Shown here piece by piece: positions 1 through 12,359 of a stretch of 64,000 bases of DNA (its first letter is position 1; each line of letters starts with the position of its first letter). The stretch is taken from positions 134,370,337-134,434,336 of the forward strand of contig NW_026947485.1 of the NCBI RefSeq assembly GCF_034190915.1, in the 5' to 3' direction. The stretch is from Cavia porcellus (taxonomy: Eukaryota > Chordata > Mammalia > Rodentia > Caviidae). Position numbers and translations under genes: made by a program. Below the pieces are notes generated by a model that did not search any database, was not told the origin of the DNA, and saw nothing but the letters and a program-made list of their open reading frames with translations.

Positions 1-982
1 AAAGAAAGAACTGTGTCAACTAAGTTTTCTAAACTAAAAATGTTACATTACAATTTAAGGCTAAAACATAGCCATCTGTCAAAAAATGTCTCTTTTTAAT
101 GACAAATGACAGATTTTATTCAATTTTGTCTGCAGTATTTGACTGAATATCACTTTTTTCATTGAATAAGAATATGTTATATGCATTTATATTCTAAGCT
201 CAGTGTCATAATTTTAAATAATAAATAGAAGATTCATTATTTTACAGACCTAAGAAGGTTTACATCAGTATTTGTTAATAGAGAATTTCAGACAATTCTA
301 ATTATTTGAGAAAATTTTAACAATGTCCCAGAAATAAGAAATGAAGTCATGAAACTAAAGGGGTTGTGCTGTGTGTTATTGTGTGCATATTATATATTTA
401 TAAAGATCTAAGTATGTCTTATAGAATAAATCATAAAGTGAACCATATTTAAGTGTACAGTTCAGTGACATTAAAGCATATCCAGCCTTACTGATTTCCT
501 TTGTTAGTTGCAAGAAAACATCATTTCCCATGTTGAGTTGCATTCATTAAAACTTAACATAGCTCAAATTGATGTACAGCTAAAGATAAATGTTGCAGAG
601 AATGAAGGTTAGTTGACTGGTTAGTGAATGTGTATGTTCAAGATATTTAAGAATACACATTATTAATTTGATCCATGTGCTCCCTGAGAATTGACAAAAA
701 GTGATAGTGCTGATCCCTAAAAAAGGTATACATTCCATAAAGTGCCATATTGCTTGTTTTAGAAAATTATATCTACAATTATTATATTTTTAAAAGAAAC
801 AGTATGGAGATTAAACATATTTTACAAATATAGTTAAATACTCCTGAAGAATACAAATTGCCTAATTTTCTTCTACACTCATACTAGTTAATCAAATTAG
901 TATCTTAAATTGTTTTTGTAACAAATATACTCTTGCACATTAACAAGAAAAATGAATCAAAGAAAAAAATGTATGAATATAT
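1..982. other. AT-rich single-copy DNA, no gene seen
   Basis: No open frame of useful length and no repeat family that I recognise. Base composition is strongly AT-rich with many short A and T runs. I see no splice-flanked exon candidate. Confidence 0.6.
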
Positions 983-1132
983 TGGCCAGCTCTTGTGACA
1001 CACTGCTATAATCGCAGCACTCAGGAGACTGAGGCTGGAAGATTTCACTGTGAGTTCCAGGGTAGCCTGGGATCCACGATTAGTTTAAGGCCAGCCTCAA
1101 CCACACAACAAGATTCTGTCAAAAAAAAAAAA
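983..1132 (+). repeat. B1-type SINE (7SL-derived), sense
   Basis: A diverged B1 monomer. It opens with GGCCAGCTCTTGTGACACAC, the RNA polymerase III A-box region. It continues with the typical 'atcgcagcactcaggagac' and 'gtgagttccagg' blocks and ends with 'gattctgtc' plus a run of A. B1 is a 7SL RNA-derived, L1-mobilised SINE of rodents, so this is one of the lineage markers in the window. Its A/B boxes are mutated, so transcription is unlikely. Confidence 0.85.
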
Positions 1133-1146
1133 ATCCCCTGTATATA

Positions 1147-1483
1147 TGTCTTGGTTATTTCTACTCGTTGCTGAGACAAAATATCTGAAGCCCAAGTTGG
1201 GAAAGGAAAGGTTTATTTCTTACAGTTTTTGGAGGTTTCAGTCCGCACTCAGTTGGCTCCAAGGCAGGCAGGCATGGCTGGGCCGCAGTTCATGGTGGCT
1301 GCAAACAGCAAGCAGGAACCAGCAAAGAGCAAGACACACCTTCTTTCTGCCATTACATTACATCCTGGCTCCACCCCTTTGGGGGTGTAGCACTGACACC
1401 ATCAATCCAAGCACTAGACAATGAACCATCACAAATGCACAATGCAAACTCATGAGACCTGGGGGCCACAGACATAAACCATG

Positions 1484-1486
<3 letters not shown>
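1147..1486 (-). repeat. Solo LTR, ERVL-MaLR class, antisense
   Basis: Read on the minus strand it starts TGTCATGGTTTATG and ends near AAGACA, the layout of MaLR LTRs. It contains an AATAAA polyadenylation signal in the antisense 'ggtttatttctta' block. The flanks on both sides are TATAT-like, compatible with a 5 bp target duplication, although the right flank is a TA microsatellite. The same LTR family recurs at 7184-7837, 33864-34222 and 35695-36033. A 92-codon open frame on the + strand here is only the LTR read in antisense. Confidence 0.8.

Positions 1487-1519
<33 letters not shown>
1487..1519. repeat. (AT)n microsatellite
   Basis: A pure alternating TA run abutting the LTR. It either grew from the target site or was the insertion target. 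Confidence 0.9.
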
Positions 1520-1522
<3 letters not shown>

Positions 1523-2605
1523 ATATATGATACAAAATAATAACAGTCAATATATGTGTGTACTATGACATGAATTTACTTTTTAATTCACTTCAGAAAT
1601 CCTAGCATTCTTTAAAACACAACTCCTCATTGCAGGCTGAATAAAATGCTCATTTACTCATTTGGTTCCATTGAGACTTCAGGATATACATGTTTTTGAC
1701 TACTAAGGACATTTTTTATTTCCCACAGTATAAGTAATTTTCAGTCAAATGAGTATCTGTAGGTAAAACATATTAAAAATGGCAACCATTTCAAATCTAT
1801 TAACTAAAGAAACGATTGCTACTCTTGCTACTGAATGCTGCTTCCCGAGTCCTTGCCCACATGGTATTTCCTTAGAGATCTGGCTGAAAGATTGTCTGAA
1901 TCTGATCCACATTTAGATTGACATTCCTATTATTTCAATTAGGAAAGTGTCAGCAATTATAGTCGTTTCACTGGGTGATGGGCACTCTTGGTATTTATAG
2001 ATTTTCTTTTGCCATCTCTTTCTTATTCATCATTTAAAGTATTTTCTAATAGAGTTCTTGTCTTAAATGTAACAATTCTATTATAATTCCTGAGACCAAT
2101 AGGAAGCAGTATGATATGAAAGAACAGAGAGGCTTCTAATAGGATGGTATTAGCAACAGGCTGCCCACAGTGAAATCAGAAAAGGCTGAAATTTGTCTAA
2201 TATCTATTATGTATTGTCGGCTTTCTCTGCCCATGCATTCCAGCTTCTTAATTTCTTATCACATTAATGTCCAGACAGCAGATGGCAATTGTCCTCTATC
2301 CTTACTATGAGAGACTTAATATTTTTCTTTTGAACTTTAGGAAAAAAGTAATAATTGCATAATTATACTAGTCTATATCTTATCAACTCATGAGGATTAT
2401 CTCATGTGGATGTATTAATTGCAAATAATATATCTCACATGAGCATAATTATCTTATCATGCATTCTTCTCTGGCAAGGGAAGTTTGATCCACACCTTAT
2501 CAGACACCGAGTTCAGGACATTCATTCTTACTGTCATACCTTGACCCGATTCTAGTTTTAGTGTTAGTGTGAAAGTTCAGATTTATAATTTCGGGTTGAT
2601 CGTTG
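1520..2605. other. Single-copy DNA, possible conserved noncoding stretch
   Basis: No gene or repeat recognised. The part from about 1820 to 2340 is less low-complexity than its surroundings, with mixed GC, TAAT cores and a CAGATG E-box at about 2279. This is the look of a developmental noncoding element, but that can only be tested by alignment. Confidence 0.45.
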
Positions 2606-2990
2606 TTGCATTAATCAGCTTTTCCACTGTCAAGACACAAAACCCATGACTTGAAAGAAAAGAAGTTTAATGTGACACAAACTTTTTGTAGAATCAGTCC
2701 ATTACCAGCTAACACCAAGGAAGGAACAACATTATTGCAGAAGGGTGTTGCACAACAAAGATGCTTAGTTCATGGTGATGGGAAGTCAAGCAGTTAAGTA
2801 GTGTCAGAGAGGAGCAAGGGACCAGGGGTAGACTCCAGAGCCATGTTTGCATGTTTAACCCAGACAAACTAGAAGTGTACCATTCTCATCCCATGGGCTC
2901 TCCTTAATCCATCTAAGTTGCCCTGTCAGAGCAGCGTTACAATGACTTCCTCTTTATGGTATCTAGAGTCTCATTTTAGACATCCTAAAT
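2606..2990 (-). repeat. Probable degraded LTR, antisense
   Basis: The start 'gcattaatcagcttttccac' followed by 'agaaaagaagtttaatg' and 'cagtccattaccagc' resembles the antisense opening of the rodent MaLR-type LTRs seen elsewhere in the window. Divergence is high and the far end is not defined. Family assignment is tentative. Confidence 0.4.
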
Positions 2991-3038
2991 GCTGTTTGAA
3001 ACTTGTTGGTGCTTTTTTGCAACGTTTGGAGGTGAATT

Positions 3039-3242
3039 ATTTTTTTTTAAATTTTATTTAAATAGATAAACAAAATAGAAAAAAGGTACAAGTAACACAG
3101 AATTTCAAAAAAATAAACAGTAAGAAATCACTAGTTAATAGATTACATATTGTCATCTTAGAAATAGTTGTTCAAGTTACAAAATTAAAGCATACAAAGT
3201 GAACATTCAAACAGTGAGACTGCCAACAGTTCTGTTCAGTGA
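3039..3242 (-). mobile_element. 5'-truncated L1 insertion (3' UTR only)
   Basis: A poly(T) start followed by the reverse complement of the L1 3' UTR, matching the 3' ends at 36139-36462 and 51204 onward (shared 'cagtaagaaatcac' and 'tagattacatattgtcatc' blocks). It is flanked by a 13 bp target-site duplication TTGGAGGTGAATT at 3026-3038 and 3243-3255, which fixes both ends. Only about 200 bp of the element was copied, and there is no coding content. Confidence 0.9.
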
Positions 3243-3255
3243 TTGGAGGTGAATT

Positions 3256-3989
3256 CTTAAGGTGGTATGCTTCACTTCATAGCCAGCAGGACTTCTTCCA
3301 GTGTAGTTACTAAAAACGCTAGATAAAGCATTTTAAAATCAACTTACATATTGTAAAACACACTGCATTTAAATGTACCGCTCAGTGATGTTTGGTAAGT
3401 TCATATATGCCCAGGAAACTATACCATAGTTCAGATACAGAATATCCTGTCAACCTCTCTTTCCTCTGATACTAATCCCCTACCAACACCTCAGGATTTA
3501 GGCAACCTCTGATGGATAAAATATTTTAAAGACATTTTATACGTAGTGTTATACAAAATAAGAAAATAAGCATGTTTTCAGGCCAAAATAATCAGAAAGT
3601 AGAAAACTAGAAGAATAAACCAACACTGGTTCCAGTGTTGTCCTAGATATATATAGAGAAACATTTGCAAAGATTAAGCTTATGCTAAATAATAAAGTAA
3701 GCTTCAACAAATTGCAAAGAATAAATTCATGTAAACTGTATCTTCTGTATATGAAAATTATTACATTGAAGAAGAATAACGGTATATTTCTGTATCGCTT
3801 AAGATAAACAATTATAAGACAAATAAAAATATACTTTGAAATATTTAGAAAACATTTATTATAATTACAATTCTGAGTAAAGATTGCTAAAACTTGATAA
3901 AATAGATATTAATTTTTATTGTGAAGATAAAATAATATGAGATAATTATATATGAACATAATTGTATGAAAATATTTAAAATTGATTTT
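3256..3989. other. AT-rich DNA, nothing recognised
   Basis: No gene, and no clear repeat apart from short A/T-rich runs. Confidence 0.55.
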
Positions 3990-4085
3990 AATAATTATAC
4001 AGTGTAAACATATATAAAAACATCACACTGTACACATAGATATATACAATTAACATTTGCCAAATAAATATAAAAAGAGAAAATG
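3990..4085 (+). repeat. Ancient L1M-type 3' end
   Basis: The block 'aaaacatcacactgtacac' followed by 'atatacaattaacatttgcc' and an A-rich end is the conserved terminal 3' UTR motif of old mammalian L1M elements. It is a short, decayed, non-coding relic. Confidence 0.65.
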
Positions 4086-6971
4086 AAAGAAAATGGCTAA
4101 AATGTGTTTGCAAGAAAGGGATTTTAATTTTAAAATCAATTGGATTTTCCAATTTTGCATGATAAATGGTTACAGGTTAAAATGATATTTTAAAACGTGA
4201 GAAAGTTTTAGAGATAGAAATAATTTAAGGAGAATTTAAGTAATTTTAGGCTGGAAAAAGAAATAATTTAGAGAGAACCTAAGTAATTTTAGACTGGAAA
4301 AGCTGCATTTGTAAGTGCTTATGCTTAAAGGAAGGAAGCCTGACAGCATGGTCTACATTTCTGAAGGAGGCAATGAGAAAAGAATATGATATTACATTGG
4401 CACACTGGGTCACAGGTAGGGAGGGAAATTTTTATCCAATTAAAATTTTCTTTCCTGTAGGGAAGTCGACATTTCACCATAAAATATATCTCATTTGCAG
4501 GACTGTCCAAAACTTATCCATGATGTTTGACTATTTCAATCACTGGAAAAGAAATTGTAACTTCTAATTCTGATAGAGACTCCAGCTCAAAATGAACCAT
4601 AGAAGGCTTTTCTTCTTTAGAGGAGCTTAACTTTTAAAAGAACACGAGCTTTAGAAGTTTGTATTTGAAAAAAAAATAGATGAAAGAGAGTCATAAAGTA
4701 GAAGTAGGGGTCAAGTGCATACAGGGAAAAGATAGCATAAAACTAGATTCAAATTGTAGTGATAGTGACCCAAATTAAAGGAGATGAATACATGCAAATG
4801 TGACAAAAGTTGATTAAGTATGTTGTTTGATTTCAGGTACCTCAGGAATCTAGCCTAATGGTTTATGTTTCCCAGCTGATGAAGTAAAACCTGCACAATC
4901 TCTAGTAATAGGCGATGTGTTGAACAGATCTCTGCTGGGCCTAGTCCCCCTTGGACAAAACATGGTCTAAAATAAAAGCATTCCAACTCTTTGAGAAATG
5001 ACTCAAATGGAGGCTTGATCTGTAAAGATACTAAGCCACTGCTAGCTGTCACTTGCATTTCCATGTAACTGAATTGAAAGACAAATTTAGCCAACCTATA
5101 TTTGTTCTTTGCTTTATGAATTTTGAGTTATAGTCCACAAACAGAAAGAGTTAAATACATGCGTATGTACACACACAGACACCAGCATTAGCAACAAAGC
5201 AAATTTTATTTAGAAAAGAATTTTAGGAGCACTTGTTTATTAAAGAATCCTTGAAGTATACATTCCGAGGTTACAGAATAAACTCCAACTTTGAGAATTC
5301 AGTGAGTTTGTTTTCAACATGGAATTCTGCTCATCATGACTGAGGAGGGTCCAAGAGACACCATAGGAGACAGTGGCCCCAGGATGATTGTCTTGAGCTA
5401 TGGTGGCAGATGTTTTTTGCAGAATCTCAGTGAGAGCTCTAGAATTTTGGAGGATCCTCAATCTACACAAACATCACCATAAAACCTGTACATTAAGTAA
5501 AAAATTAATTTTATTAAATTAAGGAGAAAATTAAGCTGGCAGAGCTTGATTTATGTCTCAAAAGCATGAAGGTAAGCATATGATTCAGAATTCTGGAGTA
5601 AATTTAGTAATTTTTAGATGAGCTTTGCAATGTAAGGAACCTGGAATTCAGCAGAATCGATGGGTGGGCACACCGAGGCAACAGTGTTAAGATGAGTCTT
5701 GAGCTTATTCTCTGTTTTAACATGTGGTATGATTAGCTTAGGTTACAGACTATTTGGGGGGAGGAAATATTTCCTAGAAGCAACCGCTTGTTTGTTTTGT
5801 TTGGTTTCAGAATTGTTTAACAAAAGATAGGAAAATATGTCTGGTTTCATTTTCTACAGGTACAAAATTATACCAGTTTCATGTTTTACCCTCTGCAACC
5901 TATTTTGGAGAAGAAATGCAGCAAAAACAATATCAAAAAAATACACAAATCAGCTGCATATTAAACACTTAGGACTTCACCACATTTGGTAGTTGAAATT
6001 TCTGTATTTAAATATATGATTAAATTAATGTCACTGAAACAAGGCTCACACTTTTAAACTTTTCCATTGAAGTTACACACTTTTAATCACTCATTACGAC
6101 ATCCTTGGTAATTTACTGAGGCTACTAAATGTAGTTCTGAAGGATGGGGTTGTATCTATCCTAAAGTCATTTGAATATTTTATAGTCTTGAATTTTTTTT
6201 CTTTCTGATTCCATTTTTCCACAAATCTTTATCCTTGTTTTCCCTGAGGTATTTGCTCATATTGTAAAATCTTTAAGTATCTTAGGAATTCTGTGTGTTA
6301 TAGCTCTACCTTAAGGAGTAGTCTAGGATCAGGTAAATACTCTTCTCTCTGGTTTGAAATGTTAAAATACTTAGAGATTTGATTTGGGACCCCAGCATTC
6401 TTATTACATTTTATCATGGGTTAATTTTCTCCTTACTACATACCTGGCTGCATAGTCTACCTGATATTTTGTTTTAAAAAGTGTTTACATAATTATGTAA
6501 TTTCTGTGTGGTGTGGTGACCAGTTTTGCAGGGATGGCAGAAAAGGTTTGTGAGGAGGTTTGAGTTTTTTAATTTAACCTTTTAGTTAATGCCTATCTCT
6601 GCTTTCTCTGCTGCCTTCCACTTCCTGTGCATCCGTGGATTTCTAAATCCCATATTCTAAGGCGGGCCAGGTAAGAGGGTCCCCTGCTCCAGCCCTGGGT
6701 GCAAGGCATACAAGGCAGTTACTTCCTGTTTCCTGTCTTTGAGAAATTGTTTTAAATCTTTTGCCTGCTGATAGTAAGGCAAGATTTTCCTTATGGCTTG
6801 AGTTTATCCATGACCCACTCACGTTTTCCAGTCTCCTTCTCCATTGCTTACTGCTTCTTTTCTCCTCTTCTCTCTCTTCTTTCTTCTCCTCTCCTTCTCT
6901 GCCTCCTCTACCTCCTCCTCTTCTCACCTTTTTACCATTTTGTCATTCCAAACCAATATTTTAAAATCAAT
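4086..6971. other. Single-copy DNA without identifiable gene
   Basis: Several short open frames (for example 4325-4567, 4855-5094, 5240-5470) have no recognisable domain, no codon bias and overlap on both strands, so I do not call them genes. A pyrimidine-rich strand asymmetry begins at about 6835 and leads into the microsatellite. Confidence 0.55.
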
Positions 6972-6974
6972 ATT

Positions 6975-7034
<60 letters not shown>

Positions 7035-7036
7035 TT

Positions 7037-7094
<58 letters not shown>

Positions 7095-7114
7095 GTCTGT
7101 CTCTTTCTTTCTTT
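6972..7114. repeat. Compound (TTTC)n(CT)n microsatellite
   Basis: About 60 bp of TTTC repeats run into about 70 bp of CT repeats, with a nearly pure pyrimidine + strand. Open frames of 104-121 codons here encode only Phe-Leu-Ser repeats and are artefacts. The antisense ID-like tail directly after it suggests it expanded from a SINE A-rich tail. Confidence 0.95.
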
Positions 7115-7115
7115 T

Positions 7116-7142
7116 GTATCAGGGATTGAACACTGGCCAATG
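7116..7142 (-). repeat. Possible ID-type SINE stub, antisense
   Basis: The words 'gtatcagggattgaacactgg' resemble the reverse complement of the B-box end of tRNA-derived SINEs ('..ttcgatccc..gtac'). Only some 25 bp remain, so it is a suggestion. Confidence 0.3.
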
Positions 7143-7183
7143 TTTCAGTCAGTTTTAAATTAAAACACGTGTAAAATAACTTC

Positions 7184-7837
7184 TGTCTTACTTTTCTCTC
7201 CTTGTTGAGAGAAAATAACTGACACCCAAAATTAGGAAAGGGAAAGTTTATTTCTCACAATTTTGGAGGTTTCAGACCATACTCAATTGGCTCCAGGTGG
7301 TAGGTTGACATGGAGAGGCTGTAGTAAATATGAGTGCAAACAGCAAAAGAGAAAGCCGCTTTCTTCCTGCCATTGCCCTGCATCCTGGCTCCACCCCTGG
7401 GCAGGTGTAGCAGCCACACCGCCAATCCCAGCGCTAGATACTGAACCAATCAAAAACGCTAGACTCAGCCATGAAAGGGTTTTGGCCCAGGCCCTGTAGC
7501 GGGTAAAGCCAAGGAGCTCCTATATCCCCCACCCTTAGGAATCTTCCTCTGGCACCAAACTAAGACCAATGGGCTACCTGTGCATCCCTAATGCCCCTTA
7601 GGTTCCACCCCAAGCAGAGGCTACTTATCTGCCTCACTCCATGTGTTCCACAGAGAGATTGCTGACTGGGGTGGAGTTGCCGGGCCCCAGGGGGTGTCTC
7701 TCTCCGCATTCTCAAAATAAAGGTCATTTATATTTGATGCCTCTTATCTTTTCAGCCACCACCAGTCCCCACAGTTCTATCAAGCCATGTCCATAATTAC
7801 TTGAGGCTTGAATCAAGCCACAGAAACACAAACTATA
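7184..7837 (-). repeat. MaLR LTR, antisense, split by another LTR
   Basis: Same family as 1147-1486: 'tgtcttacttttctctcc' at the 3' end of the LTR, the 'gtttatttctcac' antisense polyadenylation block, 'ctggctccacccctgg' and, after the interruption, 'ccacagaaacacaaactata' as the LTR start. The element is interrupted at 7472-7782 by a separate solo LTR. Removing that insert gives an LTR of roughly 340 bp, the same size as its sisters. Confidence 0.75.
7472..7782 (+). repeat. Solo LTR, ERV1-like, nested inside the MaLR LTR
   Basis: A 311 bp block begins TGAAAGGGTTTTGG and ends GTTCTATCA, so it has the TG...CA ends of an LTR. It is flanked by the 5 bp duplication AGCCA (7467-7471 and 7783-7787). 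An AATAAA signal lies near 7716. The TGAAAG start, 5 bp duplication and GC-rich U3 resemble gammaretrovirus-like (ERV1) LTRs, but the family name is inferred. No internal viral sequence remains, so it arose by LTR-LTR recombination. Confidence 0.65.
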
Positions 7838-10800
7838 ACTACTATAATAATTACATACAGTATCTGATACTATAAATTATATAAATAATAGAGAGCATAA
7901 ATTAGAATATGTAAAATTAATATAGGGAAGGAATACTCTGTTGGTTATCTTGAGATGAAAGGATGATAATTTATTTTTATTTTTTGGATTATCTATAGAT
8001 AATGTATTTGTTATTAGAGTAAAACTTATTATATATGCTTTGGAGTGGATTTGATGAACGCATTATAAATTCTAAGATGTTAGATCAGTAAATACTTTTC
8101 TGAAATGACCCAAATATAGAAAAAGATCTTAGGTTTATTTGTGAGGGTATAATTTTAGTATGCATGAGCCCTATTGTTTTGTTTTTCAGGATTTTTATAG
8201 TAATAAGACTGTGTACATAGAATCAGTTCACAGCTTACAGACGAATTTAGCAATTCAGACTCACAATAGCAGAGTCTTGGCTAGGCCTTCTCTCTTTGAG
8301 GCAATTTGTTGACTTCATTTTTGTGTGGCATATTTTCTGCTGTTGTAGGAAGTTTTTGTGTTTCATGGAAAACACCTTTTCTCTGTAAAAGTTCAGAGCC
8401 ATTCAAAAAGATATTGACTTAGAAGGGACGTTGGAAAAGAGAGATAAGAGGTTTTCAAATTCATACATTCAGAAAAGAGTCTGATCCAAGTAATCTTTTG
8501 AAATACTTGCCAAGAAATAGCTCACTATAAATTTTTCTATTCATTCATTGAATAACAAACTTTGCTTATATTCAACTGAGCTTCAGTTTCATGGTCCTAT
8601 ATTTGTTTGATTGGGAGTCATATATAAGTATATCATAATTTTTAATAAAAGTATACCTTTACTATTCTAAGAAAATTAATTTTGTAGTGAGTTCCTATTA
8701 GATTTGTCATCTTTACCAGTATTAGTCATTACGTTATATATGTTTGGGATTCTAAAACATAATTTTATCAGTTGTAGAAGATAATTTTAGGCAGTAATAT
8801 AACATAAAAATGTACAGTTTTATAGAAAATTGATAGTTACTTAGTGATCAGTTCATTTCTTCTGTTTTTAAATTAATTGTTAATCTGTACAACTGAACAA
8901 ATTGTGAAAATGCGTGTATCTGTTAATTTTGAATTTAAATTGCATCATCTTTTGGTACAGAGCTGGGTTCCACTATAAACCTACCAAGTTAGTGTAAAAT
9001 TTTGCCAAAATCCTTTTCAGTAAGTGATCTAAGCTAATAGGACTGAGATGAACTCGGAGAGAAGCATCCTTGCTTGATTATAAGGATGGCTTGACATGAA
9101 ATATACATAGTCCAAACGAAAAAAGGCTTATGGCAAGGGTTTCTTTCCTTTTTTAAAAAATTAAGATTATTTTCTTTTGAAAATTTGAAATTCTAGTCAT
9201 ATATATTTGAAAGCCTGCAACTATTGCCTGTAGGACAAATTGGGCATAATGCTATTGTTGATGTTTCAGGAAATAGCCTCTCTGGAAAGTATATTTTTAG
9301 AACTAATTTTCAATCTTTAATACTCCTATTTAGTATTTAGTAACAACAAATAAGAAACAAGCTATGTAGTTATTATATATGGAATGCAAAGCAAAAAGTA
9401 AAGTTGTTAGATTAAAATATCAACATTATGAGTATATTCATTCTTCACTCTTATGTAAATATATATTGAAGACATAATAGAAATAAATGATGAATAATTG
9501 ACATTTTCAAAATATAAATTGATAAGGAAGTTATTCAACATAACTAAATAATTTCTATCCTGTAAAGAATTTATAGTTTCCAGATATATTAGTCATATTC
9601 TTTCCTGAATAAAGTTAAAAATAGCTACTTATCAGGGTGAAAATTTGAATGTCTGAGGAACATTATTAAATAAAACACCCTTTACCTGACAGCTTCAGGA
9701 AGTGCATCATTTTATCCTTTTTGATAAATATTGTCTATAACTAGCTCTGAGAGTAAAGAATTTGTATTATAGGAAAAAATTTCCCTTGAACATAGTTTTT
9801 CTTTTCAGTTTCTTGCTAAAGCCTGTTCTATTTATTCTCAAAGTTACTGATAAATATTTTCTACTAGTAATAAGCTGATAGTCTAAATAAACTAAACTAA
9901 ACCATAGTTATACTTGAGGTGATTATATTTATTATTATTTCTTAATTATTTGTTTTATGACCTAATTGGTGATATTGTAACACTTCAAGTTACTGAAAGA
10001 TTTTAAATATAATTACTAAATACTGTGAGAAATTTTTCTAATCAGAAATCCATAACATAGTTTCAAGTTAGAAAGATTGAACCATCAAAATCAAGAAAAA
10101 GGGAAGAATTATGAATAGCTGGTTGTTACTTTTCCCTACATTCTAGCATCATTTTCTGACTTATAATGTGAACAAAGTAATTGGATTTATCTCTGTCAAC
10201 ATTTTGCTTCTCTGTCAAGGAAGCAAAATTTTGAGTCAAATTGATAAGGATTTGACTATTGACCTGAAATCTGTCTGTGAAGCTCCTTATTTCTTGTCTA
10301 ACTATATTTATATTTAATGTGACTTTATATGTTTGTATAGTTAATTGCCATCTTTATTTGAAATCATCAGAGTAGATGGATTTCAGATTATTTTAATTTT
10401 TTGCCTTTTAAGTATATTTCAAGTAATACTTCATGATCAAGTATTAAATTAGTATTTCTTCTCCAAAATGTATGAATACACTAAATAGAATAAAGATGGC
10501 AGCAGATTTCCCTGAGTTACAAAGAGGTTTTATAATCGAGCAATTATGTACTGTTGATCTTCTATGTTTTCATTTACTCTAAGGATATCTTTTTTAAATT
10601 TCTCTAAAGACAGTAGAGACATATTTGCAGAAGTGATAATATTATGACCAGCAGGAAGAGTAAGAGGTAAACGAGCAATGAATAGAGTAAGAATTCCAGG
10701 GAGAGGGGAGATGAAAACTTCCCCTGATCATCCAGGGACCGCTGTAACTGAGCAGAACCGTCCTGGTAAGAACTCTTGAACATCATCACTTATTTAAAAT

Positions 10801-10942
10801 ATCAGGTGGAAAAATAGTTATCTGCACTATTGAAAAAGTTTGAGATTTTGCCAATTCTTTGTATTTCTTTTTCTATTGATGAGTTACAAAATTCAGTGAA
10901 ATTTGAATGTAAGTGCTACTATTTATATGTTAGGTCTAATTA
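7838..10942. other. Long AT-rich single-copy stretch
   Basis: About 3.1 kb with no open frame worth calling before 10604 and no repeat family I can name. The 61-codon frame at 10604-10789 (-) has a hydrophobic C-terminal half but no family resemblance, and is probably chance. Confidence 0.55.
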
Positions 10943-10990
10943 TCTTTCTTTCTTTCTTTCTTTCTTTCTTCCTTTCTTTCTTTCTTTCTC

Positions 10991-11020
<30 letters not shown>
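10943..11020. repeat. (TTTC)n microsatellite
   Basis: TTTC repeats with a few CCTT/CTCT variants. It sits exactly at the tail side of the antisense B1 that follows, so it derives from the SINE's (GAAA)n tail. Confidence 0.95.
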
Positions 11021-11021
<1 letters not shown>

Positions 11022-11153
11022 GAGACAAGGTCTTGCTCTGCAGTTCAGGTTGGCTTTGAGCTCTGTGGCCTAGGCTGGTCTTGAACTCACAATGGTCCTC
11101 CTGCCTCAGCCTCCAGAGTGCTAGGATTACAGATATGAGCCACCATGCCCAGC
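11021..11153 (-). repeat. B1-type SINE (7SL-derived), antisense
   Basis: The minus strand reads as a well-preserved B1: on the + strand one sees 'gagacaaggtcttgctctg', 'ctggtcttgaactcac', 'ctcctgcctcagcctcc', 'gtgctaggattacag' and 'gccaccatgcccagc'. It is much better preserved than the copy at 983. No clean target duplication was found; 'aattat/agttat' on the flanks is only suggestive. Confidence 0.92.
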
Positions 11154-12359
11154 TAGTTATTTTCTTTAAGAGAAAATTCCCCTCTCTCCCTGAAGCCAAA
11201 TGTAAGCAAATTAAAATAAAATAAGATAAAATAACACCTAACAGGTTTATATTTGCCTAGGAGAAAGAAATAAGATGACATAAAGAAAGGGAAAATTAGA
11301 ACAAGAAAAGACGACATGTTCTTTCTTAAATGCAGTTTCATTCAGTAATTTTACCTATCATTTTAAACAAAAATGCAATTTGTACCACCATCAGGATTAG
11401 ATAATTTTATCCATATCATATATAAACCTTTTGTATGACTAGAAATAATGAAAGAAAAGTATAACATGTACTCCAAAGTTATACATTATGTTGGTATTTT
11501 AAACGTTTGTACAATACCTAAATGGAAGAAATTAAATAAAATTATATATTGCCCTGTGTTATTAAAATTTCTTACAAATGGGGTAAAAATATCCATGTTT
11601 CAATTGCTCCCAATGATATGACATGAAAACTGTCACTGCCACAATAGCTTGCAAAATCCTTCAGGAGAAACCTCACACTGACCCGGGCAGGACTGCTAAT
11701 TTAATTTTATCGTTTCAAGTGAAAGTGACGTGAAACCAAGGGAGACTAATCTGAGCAGTAAGCCTAATTGCAAAAGCCTCAGTACATTATGCAGATAATA
11801 ACGGCTCCCATGTGGATAACAGAAGTTAGCAAGAGTACTAAAAATTACACTTTCTTTTGCCATAGTGAAAATTAAACTGATATTGCATCTTATCTCTTGG
11901 TCCACATACTAAAACGGAAATTGCTTTTCAGGTTTTACTAATTTTACTGACAGGATATTAGGTGAAACTTTTTCTGTGTTTCTGTGTATTTATTCTGATT
12001 TAATTTAAAAGCACACCCAGAAGCAATATTTGAAAATGACAAAAAAATCAGAAAAGGAAATTTGTAGTCATGCACATGTCTATTATTTCAAATGGCTTTA
12101 TCATCTGCATTCATTATGCTATCTAAAAAGAAATTGAAAGGGTTTCTGTTTCAAATGAGTGTATATTAAGCAAAAGATAGTCTTCTGTCAACTTCATTGT
12201 GAACCTGGATGTATTTGTAGTTTATGTGAGCTGCTAAGCCATATATACAAACCTTATAATATCAAATTAACACCATAAATGCTGTTATGCATGAGTTTAG
12301 ATTTTAACATTTGCATATAAATTTATATTAGTTCACTGAAGAGTACCTCAAGTAAACAT
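11154..12359. other. Single-copy DNA with a possible conserved noncoding block
   Basis: No gene seen. The part from about 11630 to 11900 stands out by balanced composition and homeodomain-like TAAT/ATTA cores. The 69-codon minus frame across it has no recognisable motif. Confidence 0.45.

Noticed and set aside
1146..1424. 92-codon open frame on the + strand
   Set aside because: It is a MaLR LTR read in antisense.
6643..7163. Open frames of 94-121 codons across the pyrimidine tract
   Set aside because: They translate microsatellite DNA (Phe/Leu/Ser or Arg/Glu/Lys repeats) and overlap on both strands.
10830..11199. Open frames of 84-87 codons
   Set aside because: They run through the (TTTC)n repeat and the antisense B1; no gene-like content.
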